A stretch of 64,000 nt of DNA from Brachypodius melanocephalos (lineage: Eukaryota > Chordata > Aves > Passeriformes > Pycnonotidae): assembly GCA_013398615.1 (NCBI GenBank), contig VZSR01003803.1, positions 65,316,413 to 65,380,412 on the forward strand, in the 5' to 3' direction. Below the pieces are notes generated by a model that saw only the letters and a program-made list of their open reading frames with translations, had not been told where the DNA came from and made no database searches. Of this stretch, positions 1 through 9,650 are shown piece after piece (within the stretch, counting starts at the first letter, position 1; every line of letters starts with the position of its first letter). The translations under genes were made by a program, and so were the position numbers.

Positions 1-696
1 CAATAGTGTGCAGGTTGGGCTTCCAATAGATAATGTCAAGTAGATGTTCAATTTATTAAACATTTTTTAGTCTTTAATTATAAGCTACTAATAATTCCAA
101 ATCTGATAATTAACTTAATAATCTTTAAAGTCCTTGAAACAAAAATATCTCCTAAGTATTTTCTTTCTTTACTCCCTTCTTCGCTTGCTTATATTTATTC
201 TAATCATCTAGAAAGTTGCAAAAAAATTGCTTATGAGGTTCATGGAGAGAAGAAGGGTTCTGACTCAGACTAAGCAAGACTGAGCACATAGATTGCTTTA
301 CCATTTATATGTTTCTGTTTCATTCTGAGGTGCAGTCATCACATCTGTACGACATATACTAGGCTTTTATCTGTAGGCTTGAAAGTAGAGCCAAAATGAA
401 AGAGGTGAAATGAATGGTGTAAATATCTAATTGAGTTAATGGATAATTTAAGTATGCTGAAATTAGTTCCACTTTGTGTATTTATATGGTGGGGATCTTT
501 TTGTTTTGTGTGTTGCTTTCTGATTCTGGTTACTTGCTGCCAAGCATTATAAGTGAGGGCCTTTCTCTAAAGTGTAAAACTGATTAAATGTTAACATGAG
601 TAATCAAAAAATCAAATTTTGCCATAAAGTTGAATTAAAACATAGAAATGCTACCATCCCATGTTTTAAACAAGCATTCTGCCCTTCTTTTTGCAG
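1..696. other. anonymous AT-rich non-coding sequence
   Basis: I see no gene, repeat family or regulatory motif. Both strands carry frequent stops. The last 20 bases (about 677-696) form a pyrimidine-rich run ending in TTTTTGCAG, which is the acceptor of the candidate exon that follows. Confidence 0.7.
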
Positions 697-785
697 AGGC
701 TTCTTAGAAATGGAGAACGTGACAAATCTGCTGCCAGGCGGCTGAAGTTGCCAGGTGCCAGGTTGCTCTCAGCAGCAGGACTAAG
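697..785 (+). other. possible internal exon, 89 nt (unidentified)
   Basis: A good splice acceptor (TTCTGCCCTTCTTTTTGCAG, 677-696) precedes an 89-nt block less AT-rich than its flanks, which ends at a donor (CTAAG|GTAACC, 786). Only the frame starting at the first base is open: 29 codons plus two bases. The peptide is basic, beginning RLLRNGERDKSAARR. The other two frames have stops. A second donor (CTCTG|GTAAGC at about 855) would run the open frame into a stop. The phase at the 3' end fits the candidate exon at 5887-6067. I do not recognise the peptide. It could be a coding exon, a non-coding RNA exon or chance; only the splice motifs and the open frame are observed. Confidence 0.2.
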
Positions 786-3700
786 GTAACCTGCAGCTCT
801 CCCCAGAATGCCTCCAGCCAATGCAGGGTTCTTCCACTGGTGGGCTGGGGACTCTGGTAAGCACACAATGACAAAGTCCTTAGATGGAACAAACCTTCAC
901 AAGTTGTCTCTTATGTTTATATTTCAATGACAGCAGTACAGCAAATGCTTGTATAGTTGATACTTAGTAAGAGTTTTCATGGTTTACCTTCTGTTTTGTA
1001 TGCTGCTGAGTTAAGAAATCGAAAGTAGTCCTGTTTAGGTTTCACATGCATATTTGAGTAGGAGGTAGATTTTACTGATTGTTTTTAATCAGATTAATAA
1101 GGAATTTATTTTCTGTTGCTGTGAGTGACTACTGCAGTGATACAACTTCTTTGGCACCAGAAATTTGAACATTATTTTAAAAAATAATTTATGATAAACA
1201 GTATTGTAGTAACTAATTGGACATTTCATAAAGATTTTGTTTACTGGCATATGGATGATATGACACATGTAATGTATATGCAGTATTGCCAACTGTAGGC
1301 ATTAGAAATCATGAGTCAGACCCTTAAAAGTCTTGAAAGTAGTTAAGAAAATGTGACAATTAACTTCTGTTCTTTGGGCCCCAAGGGTAACATGAGTCAA
1401 GCTTGCGACAAGACTTGCTTGAGACTTTAGGAAGGAAAACTGGGGGTTTTGACTAATCATGTGTCTTTTAGATTTGGAGCTTTAGGACAAAAAAAAAAAC
1501 CAAAACAACCAAACAAGACTGGCAATAAAAGGATGATTTGGCAATGCTCTAATAGAGCAGGATGTCATTAATCTGAAAATAATCATAGACTGGATTTATT
1601 TGTGAACATCTGTGCGAACATAACACAAGCCTCAGATAGTGAGGTTTTCCGGTTAGGACAGTTATATCTGCTGATCTGCAAAACAGGCTGCCTTTGCCAA
1701 AGTCATAAAACTAAATTTGTAGATTCAATTTTTTAATTGTTTGGAATGACTATTAATAAAATGAGAGAGATAAATTGTTTACCATAGTAACAGAATTATG
1801 CTGTGCCTGATGATGAAGTTGATGAAATCGTGCATCAGAAGAAAATAAGAAATTAAACGAGAACTCCGTGGTTTCTATGTTGTATGTGCAAACTTCATAT
1901 GTTTATGTTATTAGATCCACTCATTGAATTATTTGTCTCTCATTGTGACAAGATAACAAGTTGTTGCTGTTACCTTAGGCCCAGGTCTGTAAAGGGTAGT
2001 AGGTATTTAAAGAAAAATATAGGCTGAGATCAGATAAGCTAAAGAGAGCAATCCACAAATCCTTTCTTTTTCAAATCTAGCACAGCAATCTGTATGGCTG
2101 TAGTCACTTAAGTTTTCTCCAGTAAAGTTATTTAGATATTAAAAAGACAAACTGAGTTTTTAGCACCCCTGGCAGGCTTGCAAGGCCATGTGGGATATAC
2201 AGATTGAGCACCAGTTTTGCACTTGCATCTGCTGGAGGACACATGCCTGTTTCCAATGGCAGTGCAACCCGTGTTACAGCAAGAGCAAGTGCTGTGGCAG
2301 TAGGAGCAGGCTGGAAATGCTGTGGCAAGTCCTTTAGATACAGTGGTTTAAAGGTGGATTAGACAATGGCAGATCTGGGTTTGGTGCCTGCTCCTCCTCA
2401 GAAGTGTAGCTATACACTCTACAGACCCTGTTGCATGAGGCCTCTTTTTAGACTGCTCCTAGCAATGTCTCACTGCACAGAAAGGGCCACGAAAGCCACA
2501 NNNNNNNNNNNNNNNNNNNNNNNNNNNNNNNNNNNNNNNNNNNNNNNNNNNNNNNNNNNNNNNNNNNNNNNNNNNNNNNNNNNNNNNNNNNNNNNNNNNN
2601 GATCTGAATTGTCCAGATACCTGTCTTCTAAACCGAGACAGTTTCCTTTTTAGTTTTTGCACAGTTTTTGCACACCTTGAGGACAGCCTTGCCACCAGCC
2701 TACTTGGAGATAAGGAAGTAATTTATCTGAGAAATACCAGGCCCAAGTTGTGAGCATTTGGAGAGGGCCAAAGTCCCACTACAAATCTGAAATTTGGGTT
2801 CTTCTGGTAAAGAACCAAAAAAAGCCCCCAACCTTCCTATGCCCTCAAACTTGTGTTTTCTGTTGCTGCTTAAGCATGTAGGGTAGGATTCAGCCCAGGA
2901 AATAGGGATGGTGGATCTGAGATACCCTTGTCTGAACAACTCCTGTAGTCCTTGGAAAGAAGTAGTGCTTCAGGGTGTGGCTGATCTTGCCCTGCAGTGG
3001 GTGTGGAACACAGGCTCTTGAGCTACACCAGCTGCTCTCTGCTTAGAGAATCTAGAGCCAAGAGCGGGACACAGATGCTTAGACATACGTTTACATGAGA
3101 AGTACTATTTATTATAAATTTAAACTGATTAGAGCATTCTAGAGCTTTTACTTCATGTTTTGCTCTCCTTTATTTAGGGTATTTTTGTAAATATAAATCA
3201 CTCTCGCTCCAAGCCCAGGAGAGATTGGCTGTTATTCTATGTACTTACTACAAGAGCATTCAGAGACTTGTGACATGAGAGGAAAGATAAAAACTTGGAA
3301 AAAATAAAGCACAGAACACATGAAGAATAACTGTTAGTTGTGGCGGAAGAGAGCTGCCAAATAACTGGCTAATGTGCACTCAATGTGCAAACAAGAAGCA
3401 CAGAGTAGGGTAGGATGAACACTGTGGTTTCACCTGCCTCTGCTGCAACATTTAGCCCATGGCTGCTGGTGTCATGCTGGCAAGTGCAGGCAGTCAGTGA
3501 AACCTATGCTTCCTCAGATCTGCAGCAGAGACCCTATGCAGAACACACATAGCAGTTCTTGCTAAAGCACTGTGAAAGATAGTGCTGCTGTGGGAGAAAT
3601 AAACCCCAGCTCAAACATCCTTCTTGTGGAGGACTGCATTCTTCAGTTCCATACCAATCACAGTTTTTAATTGCTCACATCAATCGTTGCTTTTCTACTC

Positions 3701-4938
3701 AGGAGCCTGTGATGCAAGGCCAGTAGAGGGTGCAACCTGGGTTCAGTTTTGTCACTTTTCTCACCTAGCCTGTTGCATCAGTGTGAGAGCAGTCGTGCTT
3801 TTTGTACTTCATGGATTGAAGCCACGTGTGAGGATTTAGGTAGTCAATGACACCTTGGAGATAGGTAGCAACACACAGACTGCCATGTTGTAAGACTGCC
3901 CTTGCCTATCTCCACCTGGCTTGGAGGGAAATTGCCTCTGGGTTGGTGGCTAGAAAAGACTGACTAATGCAGTGTTTAGTTTTGGGGGAAAAGCTGGTGA
4001 ATGAAGTGGGTGTATGGTCCCTATAGGGCTGTGAAAGGGATTGAGTGCCGGTGAGCTGTGGGCCATCATGTGGAATTAAGGACTGGATGCACCACAGGGT
4101 TTTATGTGGCTGTCTTTAGGATTAGCAGTAGGTTGGTTTTTGAGCCATTTATGAAACTGTGATGAAGATACTGCAGAGCCTTGAAAGGAGTTCTTTCTGA
4201 ATATCCATTTTCCTAAATACTTTATTTCTGTCCTTAAGTTTAAGGCCACACGAATTCTAGCCTGTTTGACACTGTGTTTGTCATATGCACAGACATTTGG
4301 GTGAAAAACATAACACTACATTTTGAAGCAGTGTTTTGATTCTCGCTGTTATGTGCTTTTTTTAATATGTAAACAATTCTGAAGTCAATTTATCCTTAGG
4401 CTATGTTGAAAAAGAAAAAGATGTAGCAACACTTACATTTGGAATCAGTTCAACCCTAATTTAGCTGTTCAAGTGTTCAGTTGCTTTAAGAAATAGATTT
4501 GTGAGTAGTTGTCAAAGCTAACAAATCTCAAAACCCCAAGTACACTTTCTTAAGTCCATATGGGTCACCTATGTATTGAGCATAGATGAAAGGAAGTGGT
4601 AAGAAATTGGGCATTGAAGAGGTTTGATGGAGGCTTGCTTGTCCAGAGTGGAGCACTCAATGCCTTGGCAAACAAGTGCTGAGGGTTTCATTGTAGGGGT
4701 GATGATGGAAGTCAGTGTTATGGACCAAGAAGGTGGAAATGCTGAGGAAATGCAGAGGAACTGCTCAGAAATAGGGTAACAAGTGGAGTTTGTGGAGCGG
4801 TAGTACACGCTTTCCAAACTGTGATGGATGTAGGTTTCTCTCTCACTACAGATGAAATAATGAAAAATTCATAAGGACAAGAAACTCATTTTCTGGGACA
4901 GTAGAGGTGCAATTAGATTAATATTCAGAAGATTGTAG
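786..4938. other. anonymous intergenic or intronic sequence containing an assembly gap
   Basis: No gene, LTR or CR1 is recognised. A short A-rich tract lies at about 1489-1516. Open frames here are below 85 codons, apart from two that exist only because they run through the N block. The stretch 3840-4200 is somewhat less AT-rich, but I match it to nothing. Confidence 0.6.
2501..2600. other. assembly gap (100 N)
   Basis: Exactly 100 consecutive N. This is the conventional placeholder for a gap of unknown size, so the true distance between flanks is not known. Apparent open frames spanning it on both strands are artefacts. Confidence 0.99.
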
Positions 4939-4999
4939 TCCCCACCTGGGATTTGAACTCTGGATTAGAAGATTAAAACTAGATCACCATATGCTGCTC
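4939..4999 (-). mobile_element. tRNA-derived SINE relic (MIR-like head)
   Basis: Read on the minus strand, AGTTCAAATCC (plus 4949-4959) closely matches the RNA polymerase III B box GGTTCGAATCC. An A-box-like stretch GCAGCATATGGTGA lies about 38 bases upstream (plus 4984-4997). The spacing is slightly shorter than in a tRNA (about 44). The order and the GCATA-GTGG-like wording recall the head of MIR elements. No tRNA fold with an intact acceptor stem is apparent, so this is a decayed SINE and not a functional tRNA. The family is uncertain; MIR, LF-SINE or another amniote SINE are all possible. Confidence 0.35.
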
Positions 5000-5886
5000 A
5001 ATCTCTGTGTGTAATTTGGTAGTTGTTCCTCTAAATAATTAATTAGATAATGCTCTCTGTCAAGTAATCAGTTTGGGGTTCACTCAAGGAGAAGTAATAT
5101 AAAGTCCATCAAACCAGAGAGGATTTTATTAGGACAGCCATGATTAAAGTTTCAAATTCTAAATGAGAACTTCTTAATTATGCTGTTCAACTGCAGAGGG
5201 AGAAACATTTAGTGTACTGAAAGATTACAGAAGTCACCTCCATTTTCTCTGATTTTGTCTCAGAGCAGAACAAGAAAATTCACATCTTTGTCTTGGAAAA
5301 GTGAGTTTGACAAGCTTTGTGGAGTTATGAGTGGCAGACCTGAAAGCAAAAGAGGCAAATCAATCAAAATATTTTTTAAAAAAAATTCTGTCTTCTGGTT
5401 TTGGTGCCACCATTTCCTTGAATTCAGGGTTGTGTTAGGTATTTTCCCAGTTATCTTATAGCATTTATTGTGCTTCAGCTGAAATGATACAGAACAAAGT
5501 GAAGTCAGCACCTTTGCCTCTGACAAATAACTTGAAAATTTTGAGTACAGGTGGCTGTAAGGACGGGGCAATGCACATACTGTCCATCCCTCAATACTGG
5601 GATTAGCAGTGGTCATCCACTTGCCAGAGTGGAGTGTTTTCTGTGCTGTCATCTCATGGTGACACTGAACAAAGCACAAGGTAAGGGTCTGGTTGATTTG
5701 GCTATCAAACATTTTCTGTGCTCTCTGCTTCATGCTGTAAACTGTCATTTTAAGAGAGTGTTATTCTAGAAGAGAGAGATGTATGTGACCGGCATAAAAC
5801 TCCTTTTTATGGTTTTTAATTAATTAATTGGTGCTTATTGTTTGGCTGGAAGTATTTAAAAATTGTTTGTATGTTTTTTTTTCTAG
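5000..5886. other. anonymous sequence with open frames and a strong poly-pyrimidine acceptor
   Basis: No repeat is recognised. A minus-strand frame of 162 codons covers 5260-5748, overlapped by short plus frames; none resembles a known protein. A strong acceptor-like tract ends at 5263 and a GTGAGT follows at 5301, enclosing 37 nt. The right end (about 5865-5886) is a T-rich tract ending TTTTTTTTCTAG, the acceptor of the next candidate. Confidence 0.5.
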
Positions 5887-6067
5887 AAGAACAGGAAGTT
5901 GCCCCTTATTTTTGAATATTTTTGAAATTTTATACCAAGAAAGCATTTATAAAGAAACATATAAGTGTTGGGCTCGTTCTCTTTCCATCTCATTTGGAGG
6001 AAAAAGAGATAAGGAATCAGAATATCCTCTTCTGATAGTAAAATTCCGTATCTTCAAAGAAGCAAGA
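5887..6067 (+). other. best candidate internal coding exon, 181 nt (unidentified)
   Basis: The block follows a very strong acceptor (TGTTTTTTTTTCTAG-type tract ending at 5886) and ends at a donor AGCAAGA|GTAAGC (6068). One frame is open throughout: one base, then 60 complete codons ending exactly at the donor. In AT-rich DNA a 60-codon open run is uncommon, though not rare over 64 kb. The peptide has a mixed composition with aromatic and charged residues (for example KCWARSLSISFGGKRDKES in the middle) and no low complexity. I see no signal peptide, no membrane helix and no domain I can name. Its entry phase matches the exit phase of the candidate at 697-785. It may be a coding exon of a gene whose remainder lies outside or far away, or chance. 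Confidence 0.3.
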
Positions 6068-7791
6068 GTAAGCAGCTGTCATTATAATGAGTGAAAAGTA
6101 AACGTTTATTGTGCTGTGGATAAGTCCTATAAATGTAAACTTCCATGCAGTATTTATAGAAGTATGCTACATATAGAAGTGTATATACTGCCTTTGCAGC
6201 ACAGCAAATACAGAACTCTGTTATGTAAACAGTCATATATAAGCAGATATGCTACGGACCACGTGGGTCTGAAGAGAAACCCAACAAACTTTGTTCCTTT
6301 CTTTGATTAATTTGTACTTTAACTAGGTGAAAGAAAAAACTTTCTGCAAAAATCTGAAACTTTCAAGAAAGGAAATCAAATCTAAATAAATTCTTTAAAA
6401 ACCCCACAATAATGATTGCAGTTTTAATTTAAAAAATGACTGAAAAATCAGAAACCAAAGCAAGTGTGAGAGGTAAAATGGCAAAGTGGAGCACACTTAG
6501 AGAGCCTGGTGTCAAGCCTAATACTCACTTCTGTATAAATGAACTAAAATAATAAGAGAAGAAAACTTATACATCAGTCAAATTCACAGATGGTATCCAG
6601 AGGCTTCAAAAAAAGCAGGGACAACAGATAAACCACCAAATGGACTAGAGAATTTAGAGAAAAAAGGAGCATTCAAGGACAAGATGCAACTTTGATACAT
6701 ATAAGGATCTTTTGTGGATTAAGAGAAGACTAAAAATGCAAATATGTTCACAAAAGAACTTAGACACTGATTTCATCAGGAGACAGGGACAGTTTTATAT
6801 AACTGCACCTCATCTCCTATAACCAGGGACAATTAGTTTGAATTCTATTTAACAGCAGTTTTACCAGCTCTGTGCCTCATGTCTGCAAAGAAGCTGCAGA
6901 ATTTTGTTTTCAGGTGCTGCTGGATTAAGACAGCAAAATTTTTTGCATCTGTTCCCAGTTTTGTCTTTAAAATACTTGTATTTTAAAAGGATGAGGTTTG
7001 GCTGATGTTATGTTTTGACATTGGTGGGAGACTTGCCCTTTAGCAAAGGCTTAAACAAAATCAAATTGCCAGTGAAACTTGTTGATTTTGCATCCATGTT
7101 TGATGTGGTGGATCTGTGTGGCTAAATGTATCTTTATCCACCCAGTCTGATGTTCGCTTGTTGGTATCTGCAACGTAACCTCCTTGTTTTGATTTGGCAC
7201 ACATGGGGCTGATTGGAAAAGGCATCATATTTAGCACAGGGCTGTAGAACTGCATGAGTTTGTTATCCTTGGCTAAAGGACAAGCAAATAATATTCTGCC
7301 AGGTGAGCAGGTACCCAAGAAACAGATGACCAAACTGATTTCTGAGTAACAAAGGACATTGCGTGAAAAAGGACACTAGCGCTTATAAAAGCGAAAAGAT
7401 TATTTTGCAAGCAGCCTTTCTTTGATTACCAGAGAAAGACAGATATAACTTGGCTGCAGGGACCAGAAGAGATGGGGCTTCAGCAAAACCCTGTAGTCTC
7501 TTTGACCACCAAACATATCCAAAAAAGTGATGGAAAAACTGAGGCAGTGATTCAGATGTTGCTATTTTTTAAATTTGATTTTCTGTATAACTTCGTTTCA
7601 TATGCTGACTGAGCGATGTGATTGTTTTTTTGTTTTTAGACAAAAGTTAGCAAAATTTTATGTGCTTTTATTTCTGTGGATCCCTGAAAAATGAAACAAT
7701 GAACCACTACATCTGTAAAAGTAGCTGCATGTATCAGAAACTTGGGAAGTATTTTGTGGCGGTGCAAGTTTTAAGTTCAAGTTACATGTGA
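6068..7791. other. anonymous AT-rich sequence
   Basis: No gene or repeat family is recognised. Short imperfect direct repeats (TATAGAAGT) occur near 6160-6185. Nothing else stands out. Confidence 0.65.
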
Positions 7792-8050
7792 TGTTGTATT
7801 GTTTAAAGTTTTATGTAACCCAGTTATTGCCCTGTTGGTTTGTCCCAAACACCCCTGTATGTTTTCCCGCCCTTTAGTTGGTTTCTCCCTGCCTGTCAGA
7901 GTTGTTTACACCCACTTTCCCCTCAGAGCTCCCTGTCTGTCATTGTATCCCTGCCCCCAGGACCTGTCCATTATCATGAGGCCTCTCCCCACGTCTGGAA
8001 AGTTCCAGGGAAGGCACTGTGGGATTGGTCAGGATCCTGGGGACACTCCG

Positions 8051-8088
<38 letters not shown>

Positions 8089-8448
8089 ACACACACCTCC
8101 TCCCTGCAGAGAGTGGATTCCTGAGTTGTCTGTCATCCCAGAACCATAACCTTGTTGTCCCTCATTGGTTCCCTTCCAGACCCTACCCCCTCACTCCTCC
8201 CCTCCGTAAAAGTTGCTGCACGGGAGTGCTCCATGCTCTTTGGGGAAGACTCCTCCCGAATTAACTTGGGTAGAGGTCCCCTCAGAGAGTCTGTCCTTTA
8301 TTTCCTGCCTGTTGCCATTGGGAACCGAGAGAACACGCGAAAGAACTCACAGGGAAGGCAAGGTTTAGCCTTAGACTGAGCCGTACCTTCGGTGCCGTGG
8401 GTGCTGCCAGAGCTAGCCGTGCAATCGGGGTCAAGGCGCACCACGACA
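7792..8448 (+). mobile_element. avian endogenous-retrovirus solo LTR, relatively young
   Basis: The block begins TGTTGT and ends ACGACA, near-perfect short inverted repeats with the TG...CA ends of a retroviral LTR. It is about 657 bp long and much richer in GC and CpG than its surroundings; around 14 CpGs lie between 8041 and 8448. Two inverted CCAAT boxes (ATTGG at 8024 and 8163) and a TATA-like GTAAAAG (about 8206) suggest a promoter reading left to right. The end CCACGACA is one I associate with avian ERV LTRs. No primer-binding site or gag/pol follows, so this is a solo LTR. I see no exact target-site duplication in the flanks. The subfamily is not identified. Confidence 0.65.
8051..8088. 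repeat. 38-base homopolymer of C
   Basis: Thirty-eight consecutive C inside the LTR, followed by a short CA run. The opposite strand is a G38 tract able to form G-quadruplexes, and the C strand an i-motif. The exact length is suspect, because sequencers handle such runs badly. It creates spurious polyproline frames. Confidence 0.95.
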
Positions 8449-8634
8449 GTATTTTAGGGGGAATATGGAGGAAATCAGGCTGTGAAATGAAGCTGCTTAT
8501 GGTCTAAGATTGTTGTTATCCTGCCAGGTAAGGGTGTGCACATTACTACGTGACAATGTCTAAGGATGTGGGGCGGTCACTGCAGTGGCCATGTGAAGTT
8601 GGGTAGTTATTTAGGAAATAAACAAATAGGGGAA
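8449..8634. other. short unremarkable stretch after the LTR
   Basis: Contains a donor-like GCCAG|GTAAGG at about 8527 but no convincing upstream acceptor, and no viral internal sequence. Confidence 0.5.
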
Positions 8635-8671
8635 GTAGTAGTAGTAGTAATGATAGTAGTAGTAGTAGTAT
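8635..8671. repeat. (GTA)n trinucleotide microsatellite
   Basis: Five GTA units, an ATGATA interruption, then five more GTA units. It is followed by an AT-rich tail to about 8700. Confidence 0.9.
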
Positions 8672-9410
8672 TACTATAAATATTAATTTTTATTACAGTT
8701 TTTAATAGTTTGACAAATAGTCAAAGCGCTCTTGCTGCAGGAATGAATGCACCTTTGCATTTAACTTGGTTATCTGCAGGGCTGGGGGCAGGGAAGGCAA
8801 GTCTGGTAACAGTCTGAAGAGACTGTGGTTCAGGTCTGCCAGTATTAGCCCAAATTCATAAAGGTTTGAGGATCCCTAATAGGATTGGGTAATTTCACAT
8901 ATTAAACCTTAAATTTTGGTCCTTACTCGCCATTCCTTAAGCTAGCTCTTGAGACATACAGATTTTCGTACTTCTGTTCATTCACCAAGTATTAAATACT
9001 TTGTTTCTGTGCGCCCAAATAGCTGTTAGAGCAGTGGTTAGAAACCAAGACTCTACAGTTCTGATCAAGTTTCCCAGTCACTGGTTAAAAGATTAGGCAG
9101 CTTCTCTCTAGTCCACTGATTTTTTTCATCTCTTTTTGCCCAGGAATATGAATGCAACAGGAAGGGAGAGGAACATCCTGAGCATAAAACCTGCAGGATG
9201 GTTGGGATACCAAGTGAGACCTGTACACAGTTTTCACTATATATATATATATATATATATGGTGAATACACTGTATTCAGCTAAAATGGAAGCCTCCTGC
9301 TTCCCTGTCACACAGGCAATGACTCTTCTCTGTGTTACACAGGCCTGAATACAATGTACAGCTGCAATGCAGGAGAGGACTCCAGGCTGGACGTTCCAAC
9401 CTGCTGCCAA
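8672..9410. other. anonymous sequence with an AT microsatellite
   Basis: No gene seen. The (TA)n run at 9238-9260 lies inside this stretch. Confidence 0.6.
9238..9260. repeat. (TA)n dinucleotide microsatellite
   Basis: 23 bases of perfect alternating T and A, about 11 units. Confidence 0.95.
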
Positions 9411-9650
9411 TCACAAAATCCTCGAGGTTAGAAAAGACCTTTAAGGCAAGCAGTAAGCCTAGCACTGCCAAGTCCACCATAAACCCTGTCCCTAAGTGCC
9501 ACATACACATTTTTTTTTTGGTATCTTCAGGGCTGGTGACTCAACCACTTCCCTGGACAGTCTGTTCTGGGGCTTTACAAACCTTTTAATGAAGCAATTT
9601 TTCCTAATATCCAATCTGAACGTCCCCTGGCGTGACTTGAAGCTAATGTA
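9411..9650 (-). mobile_element. CR1 LINE fragment, 3' end
   Basis: On the plus strand the text runs through the standard reversed CR1 tail: TCACAAAATCCTCGAGGTTA, then AAAAGACCTTTAAG, CACTGCCAAGTCCACCATAAA, CCCTAAGTGCCACATACACA, GACTCAACCACTTCCCTGGA and TTTTTCCTAATATCCAATCT. The element therefore lies on the minus strand and is 5'-truncated. It contains a T10 expansion near 9510. Divergence from the consensus I remember is moderate. Confidence 0.85.

Noticed and set aside
1805..1840. C-box-like TGATGA cluster suggesting a box C/D snoRNA
   Set aside because: No D box (CTGA) at a proper distance and no terminal stem.
2366..2695. 95- and 78-codon frames across 2501-2600
   Set aside because: They exist only because the 100 N are translated as unknown residues.
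5264..5300. 37-nt block between a very strong acceptor and GTGAGT
   Set aside because: Too short for the open frame to mean anything; the phase does not connect to the 5887 candidate.
7799..8149. 116-codon plus frame with a polyproline run
   Set aside because: It lies inside the LTR and the prolines come from the C38 tract; the same happens in the other two frames.
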